Positions 24,566 to 32,484 of a stretch of DNA of 56,897 nt are shown piece after piece. The position numbers and the translations under genes were made by a program. Numbering within the stretch: the first letter of the stretch is position 1; every line of letters starts with the position of its first letter. The stretch spans positions 1 to 56,897 of the forward strand of contig JAQSWQ010000017.1 in assembly GCA_029266525.1 (NCBI GenBank). The letters run 5' to 3'. This DNA comes from Microvirga sp. Lineage in GTDB: Bacteria; Pseudomonadota; Alphaproteobacteria; Rhizobiales; Beijerinckiaceae. Under the pieces are notes generated by a model that was not told where the DNA came from, ran no database searches, and saw only the letters and a list, made by a program, of their open reading frames with translations.

Positions 24566-25467
24566 CTGAAGCGGCGGTCGGGATCGACATCGGCGGCACG
24601 AACCTCAAGCTCGGCCTCGTTGCCGCGACCGGCGCGGTCCTCGCGCGGCGCCGCTTGTCGTACGCGGGCTTCACAGATTTCGAGGCTTTGACGGAAGTCC
24701 TCGCGACGGCGGTGGCCGCCATGTCGCGCGACACCTCGCTTCGCCCCTGTGGCATCGGCATCGCGGCGCCGGGACATGCGCGAGAGAGCGACGGCGTCAT
24801 GGTCGATGGCACTGCCAACGTGCCGCTGCTGCGCGGACGCTCGCTGGCGCTGGCGCTGCGCGACCGGACGGGGTTTCCGACCGGCACCCTCAACGATGGC
24901 GCCGCCGCCACCTTGGGCGAGCTCCGCTGGGGCGGTGGAAGAGGCCTCGACCGCTTCGCTGTCGTCACGCTCGGGACCGGCGTGGGCGGCGGGGTCGCTC
25001 TCGCTGGACGGGTGATTGCCGGCAACGACGGCGAGCCGCCGGAGATCGGGGCGATGGTCCTCGACGCCGACGCGGGCCCAAATGGGACCTTCGAGGCGCT
25101 CGCCTGCGCGGCCGGCTTTTCGAACGCCTACGCCCGCGCGGGCGGGCTTGCGGCCGTTGATCCCGAGACGATCTTCGCTCGCGCCGAACGCGGAGAGGTG
25201 GACGCGGTTGCGGCCCTCGACACCGTCTGCCGCCGCATCGCGCAGGCCTGCGGCAGCATGATCAACCTGCTCAATCTCGAGGCCTGCCTCCTGGGCGGCG
25301 GCATAGCGGCCGCCGGCGAGCCCTTGCGGGCTCGGGTTGACGCCCACCTTCCGGCCTTCACCTGGCCGTATCTTTACGCCCGCTCTCGCCTTGACCTCGC
25401 GCGGACCGGACAGGATGCCGGAGTTCTCGGCGCGGCGGCGCGGGCGCTAGCGGCCCGGGGCCTGTAA
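24562..25467 (+). CDS. ROK-family sugar kinase lacking the usual zinc motif
   Basis: 301 residues. The ATP-binding start 'GIDIGGTNLKLGLV' is at 7-20, the catalytic Asp is D112 in 'TLNDGAAATLGE', and 'LGTGVGGGV' is at 137-145. ROK proteins normally carry EIGH plus CxCGxxGC for a structural zinc. Here the region reads 'EIGAMVLDADAGPNGTFEA' at 161-179, so the His is Ala and the cysteine cluster is missing. Either a zinc-free ROK subgroup or an altered enzyme; the catalytic residues seem intact, so kinase activity is plausible. No DNA-binding domain is present, so it is not a ROK repressor. Last gene of the sugar operon. Confidence 0.83.
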   Translation: MTEAAVGIDIGGTNLKLGLVAATGAVLARRRLSYAGFTDFEALTEVLATAVAAMSRDTSLRPCGIGIAAPGHARESDGVMVDGTANVPLLRGRSLALALRDRTGFPTGTLNDGAAATLGELRWGGGRGLDRFAVVTLGTGVGGGVALAGRVIAGNDGEPPEIGAMVLDADAGPNGTFEALACAAGFSNAYARAGGLAAVDPETIFARAERGEVDAVAALDTVCRRIAQACGSMINLLNLEACLLGGGIAAAGEPLRARVDAHLPAFTWPYLYARSRLDLARTGQDAGVLGAAARALAARGL

Positions 25468-25998
25468 TCATTCCTTCCATCCGGAGGAGCCGATGAGGTG
25501 AGGAACCCGCGACTTTCATGGCGCCCGGCCGTTCGCTCGCCGTCGGCGGCCAGTACCAGGCCGCGGGCCACGTTACTGCCAAAATCGGCAATGGTCTGCG
25601 AAGCGGGACGCCCGGGCTAGGCGGTCCCTAGTGTCTGTTAGTGGCACGCGAACCTGAGGCTTTGGTCAGCTTAGGGCACCTGAAAGCTCACGCGGTCGCT
25701 TGACGGGACCTTTAGGTGTTCGCTCTTCTTGCGTCTGCCCGCGCGCGTTCACGCCCGGCTCAACCATCCTGACCACGATTTTGCGGATATCTTCGCCCTT
25801 TGTGCCGCGAGTCGAGCGGGCTTCCTCGCGTTGGCGCCTGCCTACGTCAAAAGCCGACTGGAGGCATGTGCCGGGCCCGGTCGCCGAATGGACTTGCGCC
25901 GCGCACTCCTTACGCCATTCTGTCGTTTGCTCAGTCAGCATGATCTAGCATCGCCAGGCGAACCGGTGCGTCGAGGCCGTGCCTCACGGGAGGGCAGG
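25468..25998. other. Intergenic region with repeat copy D and a stub start site
   Basis: 531 bases. Shortly after the ROK stop there is an excellent ribosome site (ggaggagcc, 25482-25490) directly followed by ATG-AGG-TGA, a start with an immediate stop, as if the next gene of the operon had been cut off. The repeat at 25642-25700 follows. No supported gene is seen here. Confidence 0.45.
25642..25700 (+). repeat. Intergenic repeat, copy D of four
   Basis: 59 bases beginning tggcacgcgaacctgaggc and containing 'ctttggtcagcttagggc'. It is shorter near its start and more divergent at its 3' end than copies A-C. It lies upstream of the CxxCH propeller gene. Confidence 0.55.
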
Positions 25999-28149
25999 AT
26001 GAGCGTTCGACAGGTTCTGTTTTCGACGGTTGCCGCGATCGCCATCGCCGCGACGGCTGTGGCCGCGCCGGCTCCGGCCGGCGCACAAGAGGCCGCGGTC
26101 GCGATCGACAAGGACGACATTGGCGGCGTCGTCACCGGCCCGAACGGGCCGGAGGCCGGCGTCTGGGTCATCGCGGAGACGACGGAGCTGCCGACGAAGT
26201 ACGCCAAGATCGTCGTCACCGACGACCAGGGTCGCTACGTGATCCCGGACCTGCCGAGCGCGAACTACCAGGTCTGGGTGCGCGGCTTCGGCCTCGTCGA
26301 CTCGCCGAAGATGCGGGCGAAGCCCGGCGAGCGACTCAATCACACGGCCGTGCCGGCGCCCGACGCGCGCTCGGCGGCGCAGTACTACCCGGCGATCTAC
26401 TGGTACGCGATGATGCAGATGCCGCCGGCCAAGGACTTCGGCGGCTCCTCCGACATCCCGAAGGAGGTCACCCGCGAGCTCTGGCGCCAGCGCATGGGCA
26501 ATGTCGACTGTATCGGCTGCCACCAGCTCGGGCAGGAATCGATCCGCCACATCCCGGCGCAGCTCGGTGAGTTCAAGTCGGGCGCGGAGGCCTGGGCGCG
26601 CCGCGTCGCCTCGGGCCACACCGGCGAGTTCATGGTCAACCGCCTCGCCGGCCAGCTCGGCGGCGTGCCGTTCAAGTATTACGGCGAGTGGACCGACCGC
26701 ATCGCCAAGGGCGAGCTGCCGAAGGACAAGCCGCAGCGGCCGCAAGGGGTCGAGCGCAACGTCGTCGTGACCTCGTGGGAGTGGGGCACCGAGAAGACCT
26801 TCGTCCACGACCTGATCTCGTCCGACCGGCGCAAGCCCACGGTCAACGCCTACGGGCCGCTGTTCGGCTCGCCGGAATATTCGAGCGACGACATCCCGAT
26901 CCTCGACCCGAAGACGCACAAGGTCTCGTCCTTCCGCATGACCGTGCTCGACCCGAACGGGCCGGAATCCTTCGGCCCGCCTTTCCATGCCACCGCGATG
27001 GCGAAGCCGACGATGCCCTCGCCCTACTGGGGCGACGAGAAGATCTGGACCCAGCGCTCGAACAACCACAACGGCATGTTCGACGGCAAAGGCCGCGTGT
27101 GGTTCGCGGCCGCCGTGCGCGGCAACGACAACCCGGCCTTTTGCAGGCAGGGCTCGGACCATCCCTCGGCCAAGGTCTTCCCGCTCGAGCGGTCGGGGCG
27201 GCAGGCGTCGATGCTCGATCCGAAGACAATGAAATACACGATGATCGACACCTGTTTCGGCACCCACCACCCGCAGTTCGGCTACGACGCCGACGAGACG
27301 CTGTGGTTCTCGGGCACCGGGCCGGTCGCCGGCTGGATCAACACCGCCGAGTTCGACAAGACCGGCGACGCCGTGAAGGCGCAGGGCTGGGCGCCGCTCG
27401 TGCTCGACACGAGCGGCAACGGCAAGCTGGACGAGTGGACCGAGCCGGGTAAGGCGCAGGAGCCCGGCAAGGACATGCGCATTGCCGGCTCCGGCTCCTA
27501 TGCGGTGATGCCGCACCCGACCGACGGCTCGGTGTGGTACGCCCAGAACGTGTTCGCCGGCACGCCCGGGTTCCTGCGCTTCGACCCGAAGACGAAGCTT
27601 TCGGAATTCTACGCCATCCCCAAGGAGATGATCGGCGTGCGCGGCGGCGACATCGACAAGGACGGCGTGCTGTGGGGCTCCGGCTCGAACGGCACGCTCG
27701 TCAGCTTCGACCGTCGCATGTGCAAGGGACCGCTCAACGGGCCGGCCGCAACCGGCAATCATTGCCCCGAGGGGTTTGCGCAGCACAAGTACCCGGGGCC
27801 GTCCTTCGAAGGCTTCGAGACCGGCACCGCGGAAGCGAGCTATTACAGCTGGGTCGATCAGCACAACACGGCGGGCTTGGGCGAGAACGTGCCGATCTCG
27901 ACCGCGAACCTCAACGACGGCTTCGTCGCGTTCAAGGATGGGCAGATGGTGATGCTGCGCATCCCCTATCCGCTCGGCTTCTTCGCGAAGGGCCTCGACG
28001 GGCGCATCGACGACCCGAACGCCGGGTGGAAGGGCCGTGGGCTATGGAGCACCAATGGGGACCGCACGCCCTGGCTGAAGGAAGGCGGTAAGGGCTCGAA
28101 GCCCCGCGCCGTGCACATCCAGGTCCGGCCCGATCCGCTGGCGCGCTGA
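25999..28149 (+). CDS. Exported protein: carboxypeptidase-regulatory-like domain, CxxCH motif, propeller-like repeats
   Basis: 716 residues. A signal peptide covers 1-30 (ending 'GAQEA'). Residues about 41-115 form a carboxypeptidase-regulatory-like beta domain ('GVVTGPNGPEAGVWVIAET', 'TDDQGRYVIPDLPSANYQV'). One c-type haem motif, C171-I-G-C174-H175, follows. The rest has recurring 'GRVWFAA', 'ETLWFSGTG', 'GSVWYAQN' and 'GVLWGSGS' blades, as in streptogramin-lyase or SMP-30-like beta-propellers. I infer a periplasmic mono-haem or redox-linked propeller protein; a lyase activity is not shown. The ATG at 25999 follows gggaggg; the frame is open to 25729 but without meaning. It is a single-gene unit with a hairpin after it. 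Confidence 0.75.
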   Translation: MSVRQVLFSTVAAIAIAATAVAAPAPAGAQEAAVAIDKDDIGGVVTGPNGPEAGVWVIAETTELPTKYAKIVVTDDQGRYVIPDLPSANYQVWVRGFGLVDSPKMRAKPGERLNHTAVPAPDARSAAQYYPAIYWYAMMQMPPAKDFGGSSDIPKEVTRELWRQRMGNVDCIGCHQLGQESIRHIPAQLGEFKSGAEAWARRVASGHTGEFMVNRLAGQLGGVPFKYYGEWTDRIAKGELPKDKPQRPQGVERNVVVTSWEWGTEKTFVHDLISSDRRKPTVNAYGPLFGSPEYSSDDIPILDPKTHKVSSFRMTVLDPNGPESFGPPFHATAMAKPTMPSPYWGDEKIWTQRSNNHNGMFDGKGRVWFAAAVRGNDNPAFCRQGSDHPSAKVFPLERSGRQASMLDPKTMKYTMIDTCFGTHHPQFGYDADETLWFSGTGPVAGWINTAEFDKTGDAVKAQGWAPLVLDTSGNGKLDEWTEPGKAQEPGKDMRIAGSGSYAVMPHPTDGSVWYAQNVFAGTPGFLRFDPKTKLSEFYAIPKEMIGVRGGDIDKDGVLWGSGSNGTLVSFDRRMCKGPLNGPAATGNHCPEGFAQHKYPGPSFEGFETGTAEASYYSWVDQHNTAGLGENVPISTANLNDGFVAFKDGQMVMLRIPYPLGFFAKGLDGRIDDPNAGWKGRGLWSTNGDRTPWLKEGGKGSKPRAVHIQVRPDPLAR

Positions 28150-28168
28150 GGGGCAGCGCAGGTGCATC

Positions 28169-28188
28169 AGGCCGCCCAAGCGCGGCCT
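28169..28188 (+). terminator. Hairpin after the CxxCH propeller gene
   Basis: aggccgc (28169-28175) and gcggcct (28182-28188) pair perfectly around a six-base loop, 20 bases after the stop codon. It lacks a T-run. It lies between convergent genes (the remnant at 28202 is on the other strand). Confidence 0.45.
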
Positions 28189-28201
28189 GCCCTCAAGCGA
28201 G

Positions 28202-28440
28202 CTACGACGTGAGCGCCCCGGCGGTCATGCCTTGCACCATAATCTGCAGGAAGATGAAGGCGATCACGGGGCGCAAGCTCGCCAGGATGGAGAAGGCCAT
28301 CATTGTGTTCCAATCGGTGACGAACTCGGCCATGAGGCTGTAGATCGCCATCGTGAGCACCCGGTTCTCCCAAGACTCGATGAGAACCACAGCGAAGAGG
28401 AACTCGTTCCAGGCGAGAAGAAAGGTGACCGCCTGATCCG
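28202..28440 (-). pseudogene. C-terminal remnant of a sugar ABC permease (MalG-like)
   Basis: About 79 reverse-strand codons ending at 28202 read like the last third of a carbohydrate permease: 'TFLLAWNEFLFAVVLIES' near the front, 'AEFVTDWNTMMAFSIL' next, and the closing 'VQGMTAGALTS'. Typical members end in 'LVQGLTAGAVKG' or similar. Upstream of about 28440 the homology stops and the frame is meaningless, so the EAA loop and the earlier helices are gone. Not functional. Confidence 0.6.
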
Positions 28441-28497
28441 ACAGTGTGAAGAGCCGAAGCCTCGTCCCCACCCCTAAGCTCCGTTGCGCTACGCGGC

Positions 28498-28680
28498 TCA
28501 GGCGATCGGCCGCATGTTCTCCTTCCGGATGGCGTCGAGTTCTCGCGCGCCCCACGTGACGGCATCGCGCGGGGCCATCTTGTCGATGACCACCTCGTCG
28601 CGCCACGAACTCGGCGAGCTCTTTCGCCGCGCCGGTTGCGGTCAAGGCGCGGAGCCCTGGGCAGCGTGTGTTCCCGGCAC
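28498..28680 (-). pseudogene. C-terminal remnant of a sugar-type ABC binding protein
   Basis: The reverse strand reads 'ATGAAKELAEFVA', then, after a one-base frameshift near 28597, 'DEVVIDKMAPRDAVTWGAR' and a tail ending at a stop at 28498-28500. This resembles the extreme C-terminus of a family-1 solute-binding protein. It lies just upstream, in reverse-strand order, of the permease remnant, which is the usual operon order. Family assignment is by pattern only. Confidence 0.4.
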
Positions 28681-28903
28681 GTTTCGTGAGCGGCGTGGCG
28701 GAAAAGCTCACGGAAATCTCCAGCCTTCCTGAAAGCCCTCTCCAAGTCGGGGCGCGCCATCTCACTTAGGAACGCCGCCAAGCGGCACCCTGCCCCTGAG
28801 CAACCCGAAGCTCTGTGATCTCGACCACAGAACACCAGGTTGCCGCTCCGGCAGGGTCGCCAGCCCATCCGCGGCATCCGCCGCCCAAGGAGAGGTTCAG
28901 ATC

Positions 28904-31387
28904 ATGGCTAGCAACGGCACGAAGGATTCGAGCGAACACGTCCCGACCCACACACTGACTTCGGGAGGCCTGCGGCTGCCGGGCCAGCAACCCGCGCCAA
29001 GCCTCGTCAGGGGTGATGCCGATCTCGCGACCAGCGGGAACGGCTTTCAGGAGCCGAACTCCCCGGCGATCCCGTCATTCGCGTCCTCGATCGGCGGCAA
29101 GGGTCCGGGGGGCGGCGGAAGCGGAAACGGTCCGGGAAGCAATGGAAGCGAGCCCGTCGCACAGGCGGTGACCAGCGTGTTCGCCTCGAGCGGTGGCGGC
29201 AACCTCACCGTGTTCGGCGACAGCCTCGACAACGGCGTCACGCTGAGCCGCGATGCGGCCGGCAAGCTCCTGGTCAACAACGGCGCGGTGCCGGTGCTCG
29301 GCGGCACGCCGACGGTCGCGAACACGAGCCTCATCCAGGTCTTCGGGCAGGGCGGCAACGACACCATCACCCTGAACGAAGCGAATGGTGCGCTGCCGCG
29401 CACGAATACCTTCGGCGGCGCCGGTCATGACACCATCACCGGCGGCTCGGGCGCCGACATGCTGTTCGGCCAGAGCGGCAACGACACGCTTCTCGGCAAG
29501 GGCGGCGCCGACTTCCTGTTCGGCGGCGCGGATAACGACGTGCTCACCGGCGGCGACGCCGACGATCAGCTGTTCGGGGAATCCGGCGACGACCGCATGA
29601 TCTGGAACCCGGGCGACGACACCGACCTGCACGAGGGCGGCGCCGGCAACGACACCAGCGAGGTCAACGGCGGCGGCGGCGCCGAAGTGTTCACGGTGAC
29701 CGCAAACGGCACGCGCGTGCGCTTCGACCGGCTCGACCCGGCGCCGTTCTCGATCGACATCGGCACGACCGAGAACCTCGTCGTCAACATGAACGGAGGC
29801 AACGACCACTTCTCGGCGACCGGCAATCTCGCGGCGCTCATCAACATCACGGTGGACGGCGGCGCCGGCAACGACACCATCCTCGGCAGCAACGGTCGCG
29901 ACGTCCTCATCGGCGGCGAGGGCGACGACTTCATCGACGGCCAGCAGGGCAACGATCTCGCCCTCCTCGGAGCCGGCAACGACACCTTCCAGTGGGATCC
30001 GGGCGACGGCTCCGACACCGTCGAGGGCCAGGACGGCATCGACATGCTGGTCATGAACGCCAGCGCCGCGTCCGAGATCTTCGCGGTCTCGGCCAATGGC
30101 GGGCGCGCGCTGTTCACGCGCAACGTCGGCAACATCGTCATGGACCTGAACGACCTCGAGAAGATCAACGTCAACGCGCTTGGCGGCGCCGACACGCTCA
30201 CCGTGAACGACCTCTCCGGAACCGACGTGACGGAGGTGAACGTCAAGCTCGCCGGCACGCTCGGCGGCTCCGCGGGGGACGCGCAGCCGGATACGGTCAT
30301 CAGCAATGCCAGCAACGGCAATGACATCATCGACGTGTTCGGAGCCGGCAGCTCGGTGTCGGTCGTGGGCCTGTCGGCTCAGGTGAACATCACCAACTCG
30401 GAAGGCGCGAACGACTCGCTCGTCATCAACGGCCTCGGCGGAGACGATGGCATCACGGCGACGACGCTGCCGGCCGGCGTCATGAAGCTCACGCTCGACG
30501 GCGGCGCCGGCGACGACACCATCCTCGGCAGCCAAGGCGCCGACGTGATCCTCGGCGGCGAGGGCGACGACTTCGCCTTCGGCGACAACGGCAACGACGT
30601 TGCCCTGCTCGGCGCCGGCGACGACGTGTTCCAGTGGGACCCGGGCGACGGCAACGACACGATCGAAGGCCAGGACGGCACGGACCGGCTGATGTTCTTC
30701 GGCTCGGGCGCGAGCGAGAACGTCAACATCGTGGCGAACGCCGGTCGCGTGCTGTTCAACCGCGACGTCGCCAACGTGACGATGGACCTCAACGACGTCG
30801 AGCACATCGAGCACCGCGCGCTCGGCGGGGCCGACAACATCGTCGTCGGCGATCTCAGCGGGACGGACGTCACCCGGATCGACCTCGACCTGCGGGGCCC
30901 GAACGGTGGCGGCGACGGCGCGGCCGACACCGTCACCGTGAACGCCACGCAAGGGTCGGACGTGTTCGGAGTGACGGGCGACGCCGGCGGCATCCACGTG
31001 TTCGGCCTCCAGGCCGGGGTCAACGTCTTCTTCCAGGAGGTGGCGAACGATCGGCTCACCTTGAACGGCCTCAACGGCGATGACGTGATCGACGCCTCGA
31101 GCCTGGAGGCCGACGGCATCCAGCTCACCATGAATGGCGGCCTTGGCGCCGACGTCTTCCTCGGCAGCGAGGGCGGCGACCTTATCAACGGCGGCGACGG
31201 CAACGACACGGCGCTGATGGGCGCAGGCGACGACACCTTCGTCTGGAACCCGGGCGACGACAACGACACGCTCGAGGGCCAGGCCGGGTTCGACACGCTC
31301 GTGTTCAACGGTGCCAACGTTGCGGAGAACATCGCGATTTCGGCGAATGGCGACGCGTGTTGTTCAACCGCGATATCGCGAACGTGA
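28904..31387 (+). CDS. RTX calcium-binding protein, front part of a frameshifted gene
   Basis: 827 residues before a frameshift. The start ATG at 28904 follows ggagagg. Residues 1-100 are Gly/Ser-rich without signal peptide, as expected for type I secretion substrates. Residues about 170-230 are nonapeptide RTX repeats ('GGSGADMLFGQSGNDTLLG'). Then come tandem modules of about 205-215 residues, each opening 'GAGxDTFxWxPGD' at about 356, 570 and 773 and each containing 'VMDLNDxE' and 'LSGTDVTE'-like segments. A shorter first unit starts near 232. RTX repeats bind Ca2+ outside the cell, driving folding after export. The last 16 residues are out-of-frame sequence. Without the downstream part the product lacks the secretion signal. 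Secretion genes follow at 32032. Confidence 0.85.
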   Translation: MASNGTKDSSEHVPTHTLTSGGLRLPGQQPAPSLVRGDADLATSGNGFQEPNSPAIPSFASSIGGKGPGGGGSGNGPGSNGSEPVAQAVTSVFASSGGGNLTVFGDSLDNGVTLSRDAAGKLLVNNGAVPVLGGTPTVANTSLIQVFGQGGNDTITLNEANGALPRTNTFGGAGHDTITGGSGADMLFGQSGNDTLLGKGGADFLFGGADNDVLTGGDADDQLFGESGDDRMIWNPGDDTDLHEGGAGNDTSEVNGGGGAEVFTVTANGTRVRFDRLDPAPFSIDIGTTENLVVNMNGGNDHFSATGNLAALINITVDGGAGNDTILGSNGRDVLIGGEGDDFIDGQQGNDLALLGAGNDTFQWDPGDGSDTVEGQDGIDMLVMNASAASEIFAVSANGGRALFTRNVGNIVMDLNDLEKINVNALGGADTLTVNDLSGTDVTEVNVKLAGTLGGSAGDAQPDTVISNASNGNDIIDVFGAGSSVSVVGLSAQVNITNSEGANDSLVINGLGGDDGITATTLPAGVMKLTLDGGAGDDTILGSQGADVILGGEGDDFAFGDNGNDVALLGAGDDVFQWDPGDGNDTIEGQDGTDRLMFFGSGASENVNIVANAGRVLFNRDVANVTMDLNDVEHIEHRALGGADNIVVGDLSGTDVTRIDLDLRGPNGGGDGAADTVTVNATQGSDVFGVTGDAGGIHVFGLQAGVNVFFQEVANDRLTLNGLNGDDVIDASSLEADGIQLTMNGGLGADVFLGSEGGDLINGGDGNDTALMGAGDDTFVWNPGDDNDTLEGQAGFDTLVFNGANVAENIAISANGDACCSTAISRT

Positions 31388-31920
31388 CCATGGACCTCAA
31401 CGACATGGAGGCGATCAGCTTCAATGCCCTCGGCGGCGCCGACACGATCGTGGTCAACGACATGTCCGGCACCGATTTGACAGAGCTGAACATCAACCTC
31501 GCCGGGGCTGGCGGCGGTGGCGATGGCCAGGCGGACACCATCTTCATCAACGCCACGAACGGCGACGATGTGGTGCTCGCCTTCGGCGACGGCAGCGGCG
31601 TTTCGGTGATGGGCCTTGCGACGCAGATCAACATCACGGGGTTCGAGGCGAATCTCGACCGCGTCGTCATCAACGGGCTTGCCGGGGATGACGTGATCGA
31701 GGCCTCGGGACTCGCACTCGGCGCCATCCAGCTCACGGCGGACGGCGGCGACGGCGATGACGTGCTGATCGGCGGTGCCGGGAACGACGTCCTCCTCGGC
31801 GGCCCCGGCGACGACGTGCTGATCGGCGGCGGCGGGCTCGACGTCATCGACGGCGGACCGGGCGACAACGTCGGCATCCAGAGCCTGGTCGCGCAGCAGC
31901 AAGCCGGCCAGCTCCTGTAG
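31357..31920 (+). CDS. RTX protein, C-terminal part after the frameshift
   Basis: 187 residues that continue the last module exactly where the first frame leaves it: the motif expected as 'ISANGGRVLFNRD' is split, with 'ISANG' in the upstream frame and 'LFNRDIANVTMDLNDME' here. One base is missing near 31350. It ends with RTX nonapeptides ('GGAGNDVLLGGPGDDVLIGG') and the tail 'VAQQQAGQLL', which is probably the uncleaved type I secretion signal. There is no ribosome site for independent translation. Restored, the whole protein would be about 1,005 residues. Confidence 0.75.
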   Translation: MLFNRDIANVTMDLNDMEAISFNALGGADTIVVNDMSGTDLTELNINLAGAGGGGDGQADTIFINATNGDDVVLAFGDGSGVSVMGLATQINITGFEANLDRVVINGLAGDDVIEASGLALGAIQLTADGGDGDDVLIGGAGNDVLLGGPGDDVLIGGGGLDVIDGGPGDNVGIQSLVAQQQAGQLL

Positions 31921-31961
31921 CAGCATCGCCGCCGGGCCAGCCCCGGGCGGCGAGCGGACAA

Positions 31962-31996
31962 GCTCGCGGGCGGTGTCGCCGACATCGCCCGCGAGC
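31962..31996 (+). terminator. Very strong hairpin between the RTX gene and its exporter genes
   Basis: gctcgcgggcg (31962-31972) pairs perfectly with cgcccgcgagc (31986-31996). The stem continues inward through one G-T and four further pairs to a three-base loop, making about 16 pairs. There is no T-run. A second GC-rich inverted repeat lies just before it (about 31927-31952). In other type I loci a hairpin between the toxin and exporter genes lowers exporter expression relative to the substrate; the same role is likely here (inference). Confidence 0.55.
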
Positions 31997-32031
31997 CCCT
32001 CCAGCCGAGTTGCGAGCCCCGGAGAGGAAAG

Positions 32032-32484
32032 ATGAACGTCGTCCCATTCCATGGCTCAGCCCATCGCGAGCGGCGCCCGTCGGCCGGCTCCGAGCTGCGG
32101 CGAGCCCTCGCCTCCTGCCGGCACGCCTTCATGGGCGTCGCCCTGATGAGCGGCATGATCAGCCTGCTCTATCTCACCGGCTCGTTCTTCATGCTCGAGA
32201 TCTACGACCGCGTGCTTCCGAGCCGCAGCGTGCCCACGCTGATCGGCCTGCTGGTGATCGCGGCGGCGCTCTATTTCTCTCCAGGGCGTGCTCGACGTGC
32301 TCCGCAGCCGCGTGCTCACTCGCATCGGAGCCTCCCTCGACGAAACGCTCAATCGGCGCGTCTACGACGTTCTCATTCGCCTGCCGCTGAAACAGCGGGT
32401 GTCGGGGGATGGGATGCAGGCGATCCGGGATCTCGACCAGGTCCGGCATTTCCTTTCGGGCCTCGGCCCGACGGCGCTCTTTGA
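32032..32484 (+). pseudogene. N-terminal part of the PrtD-like exporter, before a frameshift
   Basis: The exporter gene starts with an ATG at 32032 after ggagagg. It reads 'FMGVALMSGMISLLYLTG' (first membrane helix), then 'FFMLEIYDRVLPSRSVPTL', the hallmark of PrtD/HasD-type exporters, and 'LLVIAAALYFS'. At about 32275-32282 an extra base shifts the frame; the expected continuation 'FQGVLDVLRSRV' is in the frame of the next entry. The rest of this frame to 32484 is not homologous. Confidence 0.75.

Noticed and set aside
25984-27864. 626-codon reverse-strand open frame
   Set aside because: It is the antisense shadow of the CxxCH propeller gene; long antisense frames are expected in GC-rich DNA and this one lacks any domain.
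29075-30997. 640-codon reverse-strand open frame
   Set aside because: It is antisense to the RTX repeats; its Val/Ala/Asp/Glu-rich sequence simply mirrors the repeated codons.
29400-31900. Possible tandem DNA repeat or CRISPR-like array
   Set aside because: The periodicity is at the protein level (RTX nonapeptides and large modules); there are no identical repeats with unique spacers. No CRISPR array was seen anywhere in the window.
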